Shown here: positions 50,159 through 58,776 of the stretch, in pieces | Position numbering within the stretch: the first letter of the stretch is position 1 | Layout: every line of letters begins with the position of its first letter | From: Methylobacterium nodulans ORS 2060 | GTDB taxonomy: Bacteria > Pseudomonadota > Alphaproteobacteria > Rhizobiales > Beijerinckiaceae | DNA length: 64,000 nucleotides | Direction: 5' to 3' | Assembly: GCF_000022085.1 (NCBI RefSeq) | Contig: NC_011894.1 | Span: forward strand, 5,850,001-5,914,000 | Notes under the pieces: generated by a model | Told to the model about the DNA's origin: nothing | The model's input: only the letters and a program-made list of their open reading frames with translations | The model's database searches: none | Translations under genes and position numbers: made by a program

Positions 50159-50986
50159 ATGCCGGATCCGATGCCGCAGACCGAATACTGGAACGGCGAG
50201 GTCGGGGAACGCTGGGCGCGGCTGCAGGACGCCCTCGACGCGGCCTTCACGCCTCTCACCACGGCCCTGATCCGGGCCGCGGCGCTGCGCCCCGGCGAGC
50301 GCGTGCTGGATGTCGGCTGCGGCTGCGGGGAGACGACCCTGATCGCCGCGGAGGCGGTCGCGCCGGGCGGCTTCGTCACGGGCCTCGACCTCTCGCGCCC
50401 GATGCTGGCGCGCGCCCGGGCGCGCGCGCCGCGGGCCGCGCCGGTCGCCTGGGTCGCAGCGGATGCGCAGACCCATGCCCTCGCCCCGGTCCACGACGCC
50501 GTGATCTCGCGTTTCGGCGTGATGTTCTTCGAGGATTCGCGCGCCGCCTTCGCCAATCTCCGCCGCTCGCTGAAGACCGGAGGCCGCCTCGCCTTCCTGT
50601 GCTGGCAGAGTCTGGCTGCCAATCCGTGGGTGGTCGTACCGCGCGAGGCGGCCCTGCGCGTCGTGCCGCCACCCGAGCCGCCGGTCCCGGGCGCGCCGGG
50701 CCCGTTCCGCTTCGGGGAAGCCGGGCTCCTGGCCGGACTGCTCGCGCAGGCGGGCTTCACCGCGGTGAACGAGGCGGCCGTGACCTGTGGGATCTCGCTC
50801 GGCCGCGACGTTGCGCAGGCCGCCCGCTTCGCGCTGAGCGTCGGACCGGTCGCTGCCCTGGTGCGGGAACTCGACGAGGCGCAGCGTGCCCGAGCGCTCG
50901 AGGCGGTCACCGCGGCCCTGCCGCAGGAGACGCCGGTGGTCCTCGGCGCCGCCTGCTGGCTCGTGACGGCGATCAATCCGGGCTAG
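50159..50986 (+). CDS. Class I SAM-dependent methyltransferase
   Basis: The 275-residue protein has VLDVGCGCGETTLIAAEAV (motif I for SAM binding), then GLDLSRPMLARARARA and a D-A-V-I-S-R-F-G-V-M-F segment, typical of the class I fold. The C-terminus is helical. The substrate cannot be told from sequence. The ATG at 50159 follows GGGAGG; an earlier ATG at 50141 is possible. The 200 bases after it show no feature. Confidence 0.85.
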   Translation: MPDPMPQTEYWNGEVGERWARLQDALDAAFTPLTTALIRAAALRPGERVLDVGCGCGETTLIAAEAVAPGGFVTGLDLSRPMLARARARAPRAAPVAWVAADAQTHALAPVHDAVISRFGVMFFEDSRAAFANLRRSLKTGGRLAFLCWQSLAANPWVVVPREAALRVVPPPEPPVPGAPGPFRFGEAGLLAGLLAQAGFTAVNEAAVTCGISLGRDVAQAARFALSVGPVAALVRELDEAQRARALEAVTAALPQETPVVLGAACWLVTAINPG

Positions 50987-51193
50987 TGCCAGAAGTCCCG
51001 GCATGAGATGAGCCGGGTCGCGCCCGAACCGGTGCGGCTTTGCCACTCCCGCCCGATCTCACCTGCACCATGGACCCGACAGCCCGCGAGCAGCGACCTT
51101 CTGTAACCGGCCCGCATGGAGAAACGTGTTGTTCTGGATCCCAGCATCAAGACGCCCGAGTCTGGTCGCGAGAGATGCGGAACCTGCGCAAGG

Positions 51194-51742
51194 TCAACCG
51201 TCCTGGTAGGCCGCCATGCCCTTCTTCACCAGCTTGCCCGCCTCCTTGGCGTCGACCCGCTCCTTCACGCGAAAATCCTTGTCGTGGAGCCTGTTGTAGC
51301 TCTCGAAGAAGCGCTCGATGCCGGGCAGCAGGGCAGGGTCGAGGTCGCGGAGGTCATGCGCCTTGTCGTAGGCATGGGCGTGGGTCGCAACCGCGACGAG
51401 ACGGTCGTTGCGCTCCCATGCGCCATCCTTCTCCCGCTCCTCGGCCTCGATCGCACCGATGAGGCGCGCGCTCACCTTCGTCCCGACCGAGAGCGTCTCG
51501 TCGAGCAGGATGATGATATCGAGCGGGTCGCCGTCCGCGCCGAGCGTCGAGGGAACAAAGCCGAAATCCACCGGGAAGGTCATCCCGGCGGGCAGGACGA
51601 ATTTCAGCGCGAAGGTGCCGATCTCCGGATCGTAGGCGTACTTGCTGCGGCTGCCCTTCGGAGTCTCGATGATGACGGTGAGGTCGTTCGTCCTCGTGTC
51701 GTAGGTGCTGATGCGCTCCAGGGAGGGTCGGTTCTTGGACAC
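51194..51742 (-). CDS. ppa: Inorganic pyrophosphatase
   Basis: The 182-residue protein is a family I soluble pyrophosphatase. It has KYAYDPEIGTF, then VDFGFVPSTLGADGDPLDII, including the DGDPLD signature of metal-binding acidic residues. It hydrolyses pyrophosphate to phosphate in the cytoplasm and so pulls biosynthetic reactions forward. Length agrees with the family. It stands alone upstream of the Nramp-like gene. Confidence 0.92.
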   Translation of the reverse strand: MSKNRPSLERISTYDTRTNDLTVIIETPKGSRSKYAYDPEIGTFALKFVLPAGMTFPVDFGFVPSTLGADGDPLDIIILLDETLSVGTKVSARLIGAIEAEEREKDGAWERNDRLVAVATHAHAYDKAHDLRDLDPALLPGIERFFESYNRLHDKDFRVKERVDAKEAGKLVKKGMAAYQDG

Positions 51743-51831
51743 GGGGGATGGCCTCCAGCCGGCAGGGGTATGGGAGAACTTTTGACGGTCGACGAGATTC
51801 GACGAGTCCGGAGCGGTCGATCAACTCGTCC

Positions 51832-53151
51832 TCACAGGATCGATGTGACGCCAAGGGTCAGCGCAGCCAGCAGCATCGCTCCCGTCGCGATCCACCCCAT
51901 CACCCGCAGCGGTCCGGTGATGACGAACCCGCCCATGATCTTCGGATTCGCGACCATCAGCATCAGCAGCGCCATGACGGGTGCCGCCAGAACTCCGTTC
52001 ACCACCGCGCTCCAGAACAGCGCATTGATGGGGCTGATCGGCGAGAGCGTCACCGCGGCTCCGAGCACGGTCGCCGCGGCCAGGGCCGCATAGAACGCCT
52101 TGGCCTCGACCGGCTTGCGTTCCAGGCCCACGGGCCAGCGACGGAACTCGCCGAGCGCATAGGCCGCCGAGCCGCCGAGCACCGGTAGCGCGAGAAACCC
52201 GGTGCCCACGATGCCGAGCGTGAACACCGCAAAGGCGAAGCGGCCCACGATGGGCTCCAGTGCTTTCGCCGCATCGGTCGAGGTCTGAATGTCGGAGGCG
52301 CCGTTCGCGTGTAGGGTCGCTGCCGTGGTGACCATGATGGCGAGTGCCACGAGGTTGGAAAAGCCCATTCCGATCAGCGTATCCAGGCGGATGCGCGCCA
52401 GGGCGGCGGGCGCCTGCTCGGGCGCGTGCTTGAGCGGATCGCGCGCCGGCTTGGCCCTTGTGTCTTCCACCTCCTGAGCCGCCTGCCAGAAGAACAGGTA
52501 AGGGCTGATCGTCGTGCCGAGCACCGCCACCACCATGAGCCAGAACGCCTTGCCGGCATGGAAGCTGGGCACCAGCAACCCGTGCAGCGCCTCGCCCCAG
52601 GGCACGTTCACCATCAGGGCCGTTCCGAAGTAGGACAGCAGCGACAGGGAGAGCCACTTCAGGACCGAGACGTAGCGGGTGTGCTTGAGCAGCATCTGCA
52701 TGGCGATGGTGCCGCCGCCGAGCAGAACGACGAAGGCGAGGCGCGGACCGCCGCTCAGCAGGCTGAGCGCCTCGGCCATGGCGCCCAGATCGGCTCCCAG
52801 GTTGACGATGTTGGCGAACAGGAGCAGCGGCAGGATCGCCAGAGCGACACCGGACGAATAGTGCTTTCTCAGGTTGCCGGCGATGCCCCGCCCGGTGGTG
52901 CGGCCGAGCCGGGCACTGATCTCCTGCACGGCTGCCATGAGCGGGTAGCTGAACAGCATCGTCCACAGGACGGTGTAGCCAAACTGAGCGCCGGCTTGGC
53001 TGTAGGTGGCGATGCCGCTCGGGTCGTCGTCGGACGCGCCCGTGATGAGGCCGGGGCCGAGGATCATCAGCAGGCGGGGTTTGGTGGGGCCGACTGCCGG
53101 GCTCCGCACCCCGTCGTCCGTGCTGACGACCCGTTCGCTTGGCGCAACCAT
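51832..53151 (-). CDS. Nramp-related divalent metal transporter with DPSG motif
   Basis: The 439-residue membrane protein has about eleven hydrophobic segments. The first helix reads ILGPGLITGASDDDPSGIATY, where the usual DPGN of Nramp proteins is DPSG. The motif MQMLLKHTRY (helix 6 region) also differs from the canonical MPH. It therefore belongs to the Nramp-related group, part of which carries Mg or other ions. The start at 53151 (MVAPSERVV) was chosen because the upstream frame has poor coding character. Substrate is uncertain. Confidence 0.8.
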   Translation of the reverse strand: MVAPSERVVSTDDGVRSPAVGPTKPRLLMILGPGLITGASDDDPSGIATYSQAGAQFGYTVLWTMLFSYPLMAAVQEISARLGRTTGRGIAGNLRKHYSSGVALAILPLLLFANIVNLGADLGAMAEALSLLSGGPRLAFVVLLGGGTIAMQMLLKHTRYVSVLKWLSLSLLSYFGTALMVNVPWGEALHGLLVPSFHAGKAFWLMVVAVLGTTISPYLFFWQAAQEVEDTRAKPARDPLKHAPEQAPAALARIRLDTLIGMGFSNLVALAIMVTTAATLHANGASDIQTSTDAAKALEPIVGRFAFAVFTLGIVGTGFLALPVLGGSAAYALGEFRRWPVGLERKPVEAKAFYAALAAATVLGAAVTLSPISPINALFWSAVVNGVLAAPVMALLMLMVANPKIMGGFVITGPLRVMGWIATGAMLLAALTLGVTSIL

Positions 53152-53453
53152 CGAGCACTCCAGCCATGCCACTCCGGCCGGGCCAGCCGTCGAAGCTCTG
53201 CCAGAACGCAGAAGCTGCGTCAGAGTTGCCGCGGGATCGAAAATTCGCCTCGGGCAGGGCAATCAAGCGATGTCTTGTGCCGCCAGCCACATCGTCACGG
53301 CTTGCGGCTCCACTTGCCTCGCCGACGACGACCGCGCAGAGACCTTCCGTCCCCTGACCCTTCCTGCGGTTTCAACTGAACGAGGTGGCAACGAGAGCGA
53401 GGGTAGTCGGCAGCATGGTGCCCGACGCCGCCCAGCCGGTCACCTGCAGCGGC

Positions 53454-53560
53454 AACCCGGAGAAGGCGTTCGCGGGAGCCCGCGAGAGGGCGGCGATCAC
53501 CGGCATCCGGTCCCACGGCCTGCGACACAGCTTCGCAAGCTGGCAGGTGCAGGAGGATTA
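53454..53560 (+). pseudogene. Tyrosine recombinase C-terminal remnant
   Basis: The segment at 53490-53543 reads AAITGIRSHGLRHSFASW, which is the HxLRHxFASW box of tyrosine recombinases. The surrounding frame is short and has no N-terminal part. It sits about 60 bases before the 3' end of tRNA-His, a common integration target, and is probably left from an old element. The 300 bases between the Nramp-like gene start and this remnant hold nothing clear. Confidence 0.6.
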
Positions 53561-53615
53561 CCGCAACCGTCGGCGGAGACCGATTTCAGGGCAGGAGGTA
53601 ATGAGAGAGGGTCGG

Positions 53616-53692
53616 TGGTACCGCCACCCCGGCTCGAACGGGGGACCTCTAGATCCACAATCTAGCGCTCTAACCAACTGAGCTATGGCGGC
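53616..53692 (-). tRNA. tRNA-His (anticodon GTG)
   Basis: The minus strand folds into a normal cloverleaf: acceptor GCCGCCA...TGGCGGT, D arm AGCTCAGTTGGTTAGAGC, anticodon stem CTAGA/TCTAG with loop TTGTGGA (GTG). A73 and an encoded CCA follow. A73 instead of C73 in tRNA-His is known for many alphaproteobacteria, which fits the host assignment. Confidence 0.93.
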
Positions 53693-53890
53693 CGACGTGG
53701 GGCGCTGTGTAATCCGCGCGGGCGGCGCTGACAAGCGGTGTGAGTGCGATCGGAGGGCGGAAAACGTGGAACGGGTGGTCGCAGGCGGCGCGCAGGCGAA
53801 AATCCCCGTCGACCGCCGGCCGGAGCACCCCTAAACACCCGGTGCCGCCCGGACCGCGTCCTGGCCCGGCGCGACCTCTCCGACGGCCCG

Positions 53891-55711
53891 ATGACGGCGA
53901 AGCCCGACACGATCCGACGCTCACTCACGGACGGCCCCGTCGTGCAGGCGCCCGGCGGCCTGCGGGCCCTGGTGCGCGGCAGCGAGATCGGCCTCGTCGG
54001 GCTCGCACTCCTGATCGGCTGCGTGTCGGGGCTCGCGGTCAGCGGCATGGCCTGGACCACGCAGGGGCTGCACCGCCTGTTCTACGGCCTCGCGGATGAC
54101 GGACGCCTGAGCGCCGTGCCCTCCCTGCCGCCCCTCATCGTGCTCCTCGTGCCGACCCTGGGGGGCGCGCTGCTCGGCCTCGTCATCCGCGTCGGCAACC
54201 GCTGGCGCCGTGTCCCGGGGCGTCCGGTGGTCGATCCGATCGAGGCGAACGCCCTGCATGGCGGCCGCCTGAGCCTGCGCGACTCGCTCCTCGTCGCCGT
54301 GCAGAACCTGATTTCGAACGGCTGCGGCGCCTCGGTCGGGCTGGAGGCGGGCTACACGCAGGTCTCTGCCGGCCTCGCCTCGCGGCTCGGCCTCGGCTTC
54401 GAGTTGCGGCGCTCGGACATGCGGGTGCTGGTCGGCTGCGGGGCTGCCGCCGCCATCGCGGCGGCCTTCGGCGCGCCGCTCACCGGCGCCTTCTACGCCT
54501 TCGAGCTCATCATCGGCACCTACGCCATCGCCTCGCTCACGCCGGTCGTGGCCGCCGCCCTCGTCGGCGCCCTCGTGTCCCGGGCCATCCTCCCGCATCC
54601 GGCCACGATCATCCTCGACCCGACGCCGCCCGTCAGCCCGGCCGACTACCTGCCGACGATCGGGCTCGGCCTCCTCTGCGCGGGCCTCGGCATCCTGATC
54701 ATGAAGGGCGTGACGCTCGTCGAGGCGAGCGTCCGGCGCAGCGGGGTGCCGAGCCTCGCGCGGCCCGCCCTCGGGGGCCTCCTGGTCGGAGCCCTGGCGC
54801 TCGTCGCCTCGCCCCAGGTGCTCTCGGCCGGGCACGGGGCGCTGCACCTCAACCTCACCGAGGACGGCCCCATCCTGGGCGCCGGCGCCCTCCTCGGGCT
54901 CTTCCTCGCCAAGGCGCTCGCCTCCGCGATCTCGATCGGCACCGGGTTCCGCGGCGGCCTGTTCTTCGCGTCCCTGTTTCTCGGCGCGGTGGCCGGCAAG
55001 CTCTACGCGATCCTGATGCCGCCGCTGATCGCCACGGCGCTGCCGCCCACCACCTATGCGATCGTGGGCATGAGCGCGCTGGCGGTGGCGGTGATCGGCG
55101 GGCCGCTCACCATGACATTCCTCGCCCTCGAACTCACCGGCGACTTCCCGGTGGCGGCCCTCGTGCTGGTGGCGGTGATCGCCTCCTCGCTCGCCGTGCG
55201 CAAGACCTTCGGCTATTCCTTCGCCACCTGGCGCTTCCATCTGCGCGGGGAGAGCATCCGCAGCGCCCACGACATCGGCTGGATCCGCAACCTGACCGTC
55301 GGCCAGATGATGCGCCGGGACGTGCGCACGGTGCGGGCCGACACGACGCTCGCCGCCTTCCGGCGCAGCTTCCCGCTCGGCTCGGCGAGCCAGGTCGTGG
55401 CCGTCGACGAGGTGGGGCTCTATGCGGGGATCGTGCTGGTGCCGGAGGCGCATGCGGCGCCCATCGACGACAAGGCCGGCTCGATGCGGGTCGCCGACAT
55501 CCTGCGCTGCCACGGCGACGTGCTGCTGCCGCAGATGAACGCCAAGGAGGCGGCCGCCCTGTTCGACCGCACCGAGAGCGAGGCGCTGGCCGTGGTCGAG
55601 AACCGCCAGACCGCGCGGGTGATCGGGCTCCTCACCGAGAAGCACACCCTGCGCCGCTACAGCGAGGAACTGGACCGGCAGCGGGCCGCCACCATCGGGG
55701 AGACGGGGTGA
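53891..55711 (+). CDS. ClC-type chloride channel/transporter with CBS region
   Basis: The 606-residue protein has ten or more hydrophobic helices. Motifs include NGCGASVGLEAGYTQ (the GxE region with the gating Glu), AAFGAPLTGAFYAFE and GTGFRGGLFFASLF. The C-terminal 150 residues (LTVGQMMRRDVRTVRADTTL...) form a CBS-type pair. It moves chloride or a related anion across the membrane. The ATG at 53891 was chosen; the upstream frame is shadow-like. It is separated by 200 bases from tRNA-His. Confidence 0.9.
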   Translation: MTAKPDTIRRSLTDGPVVQAPGGLRALVRGSEIGLVGLALLIGCVSGLAVSGMAWTTQGLHRLFYGLADDGRLSAVPSLPPLIVLLVPTLGGALLGLVIRVGNRWRRVPGRPVVDPIEANALHGGRLSLRDSLLVAVQNLISNGCGASVGLEAGYTQVSAGLASRLGLGFELRRSDMRVLVGCGAAAAIAAAFGAPLTGAFYAFELIIGTYAIASLTPVVAAALVGALVSRAILPHPATIILDPTPPVSPADYLPTIGLGLLCAGLGILIMKGVTLVEASVRRSGVPSLARPALGGLLVGALALVASPQVLSAGHGALHLNLTEDGPILGAGALLGLFLAKALASAISIGTGFRGGLFFASLFLGAVAGKLYAILMPPLIATALPPTTYAIVGMSALAVAVIGGPLTMTFLALELTGDFPVAALVLVAVIASSLAVRKTFGYSFATWRFHLRGESIRSAHDIGWIRNLTVGQMMRRDVRTVRADTTLAAFRRSFPLGSASQVVAVDEVGLYAGIVLVPEAHAAPIDDKAGSMRVADILRCHGDVLLPQMNAKEAAALFDRTESEALAVVENRQTARVIGLLTEKHTLRRYSEELDRQRAATIGETG

Positions 55712-55787
55712 GGTTCGGGCCCTGTCGGTTGACCCGCGCGCCCGGATGCGCGAGGGCGGACGGATAATCGTTTCGGGGAGCCACGCC

Positions 55788-56867
55788 ATGTCCGCACGCA
55801 AGCGTCATTACCGCATCGCCGTGATCCCCGGGGACGGGATCGGCAAGGAGACCGTGCCGGAGGGCGTGCGGGTGCTGGAGCAGGCGGCCAAGCGCCACGG
55901 CTTCACCCTCGAACAGAGCTGGTTCGACTTCGCCTCCTACGATTACTACGCCAAGCACGGCCGCATGATGCCGGAGGACTGGAAGGCGCAGATCGAGGGG
56001 CACGACGCCATCTTCTTCGGCGCGGTCGGCTGGCCGGAGAAGATCCCCGACCACGTGTCGCTCTGGGGCTCGCTGATCCTGTTCCGGCGCGAGTTCGACC
56101 AGTACGTCAACCTGCGCCCGGTGCGGCTGATGCCCGGCGTCCCCTCCCCGCTCGCGGGCCGCAAGCCCGGCGACATCGACTTCTGGGTCGTGCGCGAGAA
56201 CACGGAAGGGGAGTACTCGAACGCGGGCGGGCGGATGTTCGCCGACACGGAGCGCGAATTCGCCGTGCAGGAATCGGTCTTCACCCGCCACGGCACCGAC
56301 CGCGTGCTGCGCTTCGCCTTCGAACTCGCCCGCTCGCGCCCGAAGAAGCATCTGACCTCGGCCACGAAGTCGAACGGCATCTCGATCACGATGCCCTACT
56401 GGGACGAGCGCGTGGAGGCGATGGCGCTCCACTATCCCGAGGTGTCCTGGGACAAGTACCACATCGACATCCTGACGGCGCATTTCGTGCTCCACCCGGA
56501 CTGGTTCGACGTGGTGGTGGCCTCGAACCTGTTCGGCGACATCCTGTCGGATCTGGGCCCCGCCTGCACCGGCACGATCGGCATCGCGCCTTCCGGCAAC
56601 ATCAACCCGGACCGGGCCTATCCCTCCCTGTTCGAGCCCGTCCACGGCTCGGCGCCGGACATCGCCGGGCAGGGCATCGCCAACCCGATCGGCCAGATCT
56701 GGTCGGGCGCGATGATGCTGGAGCATCTGGGCGAGCGGGACGCCGCCGCCGAGGTCGTGGCGGGCATCGAGCGCGTGCTCGCCGAGCGCACCCTGCGCAC
56801 CCGCGACCTCGGCGGCAACGCCGACACCACGGCCTGCGGGCGGGCCGTGGCGGAGGCGCTGGGATAA
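55788..56867 (+). CDS. ttuC: Tartrate dehydrogenase / D-malate dehydrogenase family protein
   Basis: The 359-residue protein belongs to the beta-decarboxylating dehydrogenases. It has IAVIPGDGIGKETVPEGVRV at the start, FWVVRENTEGEYSNAGG (substrate loop), KSNGI, and the metal/NAD segment NLFGDILSDLGPA. The sequence (for example FDFASYDYYAKHGRMMP) is that of the tartrate dehydrogenase/decarboxylase group, which uses D-malate and tartrate. The ATG at 55788 gives the usual length. It starts 76 bases after the ClC gene. Confidence 0.85.
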   Translation: MSARKRHYRIAVIPGDGIGKETVPEGVRVLEQAAKRHGFTLEQSWFDFASYDYYAKHGRMMPEDWKAQIEGHDAIFFGAVGWPEKIPDHVSLWGSLILFRREFDQYVNLRPVRLMPGVPSPLAGRKPGDIDFWVVRENTEGEYSNAGGRMFADTEREFAVQESVFTRHGTDRVLRFAFELARSRPKKHLTSATKSNGISITMPYWDERVEAMALHYPEVSWDKYHIDILTAHFVLHPDWFDVVVASNLFGDILSDLGPACTGTIGIAPSGNINPDRAYPSLFEPVHGSAPDIAGQGIANPIGQIWSGAMMLEHLGERDAAAEVVAGIERVLAERTLRTRDLGGNADTTACGRAVAEALG

Positions 56868-56991
56868 TACCAACGGGCCTTGAAAAGGACCGTTGGTTCG
56901 GTTCTCGGATTTTCGCCAAGCCTTTGGCTTGGTGTCGGAAATTCGAGATGGGTCAACGGCCCGATGCGTCAGCATCTTGGGCCGTTGGTAT
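56867..56991. repeat. Palindromic intergenic repeat, MITE-like
   Basis: The 125-base stretch starts ATACCAACGGGCC and ends GGGCCGTTGGTAT, nearly a perfect inverted terminal repeat. Inside are GCCAAGCC-TTT-GGCTTGG (hairpin) and other short repeats. It separates two convergent genes and could be a mobile, non-coding repeat that also ends transcription. I recall similar ATACCAACGG-type repeats in Methylobacterium, but this must be checked. Confidence 0.6.
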
Positions 56992-56997
56992 AACGGC

Positions 56998-57669
56998 TCA
57001 GGCGGCCGGGGCCTTGCGGGCCCTGGCCTCCGCCCGCGCCCGGGCGACGCCCTCCGGGCCGAGATCGAGGGCGAGGCGCACCGCCTCCTCCATATAGGCC
57101 TGGGGCGTCATGCCCGCCTGCTTGGCCGCACGGGCCAGCTGCAGGCCGAGCGCGCCGTCGATCGGGATCGAGGTGCCGCGCGGCGCCTCGGGCTGCGGCA
57201 CCGCCGCGAGCGCCGGGGCGGGACTGGATAGCGGGGGAAGCCCCAGCGCCGCGCGGCGTCCCTCGGCGGCGAGCCGGTCGGCGCGCTCGTTGCCTTCCTC
57301 GCCCGCATGGCCGCGCACCCAGACCCAGCGCACGTCGCGCCGCGCCGCAAGCGCGTCGAGGCGCTCCATCAGGTCGCGGTTCTTCACCTCGCCCGTCGTC
57401 GTGCGCCAGCCCTTGGCCTTCCAGCCGCGCATCCATTCGGTGACGGACTTCACCACGTACTGGCTGTCGCAGCGCATCTCGATCGCGGCGCCCTCGGGGA
57501 AATGCTCGAGGGCGCGGATCGCTGCCGTCAGCTCCATGCGGTTGTTGGTGCTGCGAGGGTCGCCGCCGCTGAGTTCGATCGGCCCCTCCGGCGCCAGGAT
57601 CACGACGCCCCAGCCCCCCGGGCCGGGATTGGGGTCGCAGCCGCCGTCGGCGTAGACGATGGTTCGCAT
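56998..57669 (-). CDS. rnhA: Ribonuclease HI with C-terminal extension
   Basis: The first 150 residues are RNase HI: VYADGGCDPNPGPGGWG (Asp), NRMELTAAIRAL (Glu), MRCDSQYVVKS (Asp) and NERADRLAAEG (Asp), with RGHAGE. It removes RNA from RNA-DNA hybrids. About 70 further residues (Pro/Ala-rich linker and a helical end GLQLARAAKQAGMTPQAYME) form an extension not in E. coli RNase HI. The ATG at 57669 is chosen. The gene is divergent from the urate oxidase gene, with 267 bases between. Confidence 0.92.
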   Translation of the reverse strand: MRTIVYADGGCDPNPGPGGWGVVILAPEGPIELSGGDPRSTNNRMELTAAIRALEHFPEGAAIEMRCDSQYVVKSVTEWMRGWKAKGWRTTTGEVKNRDLMERLDALAARRDVRWVWVRGHAGEEGNERADRLAAEGRRAALGLPPLSSPAPALAAVPQPEAPRGTSIPIDGALGLQLARAAKQAGMTPQAYMEEAVRLALDLGPEGVARARAEARARKAPAA

Positions 57670-57936
57670 GGGCACTGAACTCTTCTCGTGTGACGCAACG
57701 CGGGCGGGCCGTCCCGTCCGATGGGCCCGTTCTGACTGCCGCCATCCGGGCGGCGCCGCAACCGCGGGCTTCATCCTGTCACGAGAAGCTGAACGGAATC
57801 CCGAGGCCCTGGGCCTCTTGCCCACGGTCCCCGTGGCAGTGATGCTCGATGCCGTCTCCAGCGGGCTCGGCGTCGCCGGGAAGGCGCGCCGCGAGGCCGC
57901 CGAGCCTGTCCGACCGCCTCCAGGGGCCCTTTGAGC

Positions 57937-58776
57937 ATGACCCTCCTGCACAAGACCTACGGCAAGGGCCGCGTCCGCGTCATGTGCGTCCACCGCGACG
58001 GCGGGCGCCACGCGGTGCGCGAACTCACCGTCCAGGCGATGCTGACCGGCGGCTTCGACCCCGCCTTCACCCACGCCGATAATTCCACCACCGTCTCCAC
58101 CGACACGGTGAAGAACGTCGTCAACATCGTGGCGCGCGAGACCATGACCCTGCCGGCCGAGGCCTTCTGCCAGGCGGTGGCGCAGCGCCTGCTCGATTCC
58201 TACGCCATGGTCGAGACCGCGACCGTGACCGCCCACGAGACCCGCTGGTCGCGGCTCTCGATCGACGGGACGCCGCACCCGCACGCCTTCACCCTCGACG
58301 GCAACGGCAAGTCCGTCGCCAAGGTGAGGATGGGCCGGGGCGGCGCGCTGACGGTCGAATCCGGCCTCTCGGGCTTCACCATCCTCAAGACCACCGGATC
58401 CGGCTGGGCGAATTTCGTGAAGGACCCCTACACCACGCTGCGCGAGACGCATGACCGCCTCGCCGCGACCAGCATGGAGGCGTCCTGGCTGTGGTCGCGC
58501 CCGCCGGCGGATTACCCGGCCGCCAACGCGCTCATCCTCGACAGCCTGCTCAGGGTCTTCGCCACCACCTACAGCCACAGCATCCAGGACAGCCTCTACC
58601 GGATGGCGCAGGCGGCGCTCGCTTCCGTGCCGGAAATCGAGACCGTCAGCCTCGCCTGCCCGAACAAGCACTACCTGCCGATCGACCTCTCGCCCTTCGG
58701 CCTCGACAACGACAACCAGGTCTTCGTCGCCACCGACGAGCCGCACGGCCAAATCGAGTGCACGGTCGGGCGATGA
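57937..58776 (+). CDS. Urate oxidase (factor-independent urate hydroxylase)
   Basis: The 279-residue protein has the uricase pattern: MTLLHKTYGKGRVRVMCVHRDG at the start, ADNSTTVSTDTVKNVVNIVA (the D-N-S-x-x-V-x-T-D-T-V-K-N active-site motif), and SFGLDNDNQVFVATDEPHG at the end. It oxidises urate to 5-hydroxyisourate. The stop overlaps the start of the UraD-UraH gene (ATGA), so the two next steps of the pathway are coupled to it. A TTG at 57931 is a less likely start. Confidence 0.93.
   Translation: MTLLHKTYGKGRVRVMCVHRDGGRHAVRELTVQAMLTGGFDPAFTHADNSTTVSTDTVKNVVNIVARETMTLPAEAFCQAVAQRLLDSYAMVETATVTAHETRWSRLSIDGTPHPHAFTLDGNGKSVAKVRMGRGGALTVESGLSGFTILKTTGSGWANFVKDPYTTLRETHDRLAATSMEASWLWSRPPADYPAANALILDSLLRVFATTYSHSIQDSLYRMAQAALASVPEIETVSLACPNKHYLPIDLSPFGLDNDNQVFVATDEPHGQIECTVGR

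Noticed and set aside
49454..51046. Minus-strand frame of 530 codons across the methyltransferase
   Set aside because: The plus strand has a full SAM motif I with a good ribosome-binding site; the minus frame has shadow composition.
53921..55801. Minus-strand frame of 626 codons opposite the ClC gene
   Set aside because: Extreme Gly/Arg/Asp/Glu content and no domain; ClC motifs are clear on the other strand.
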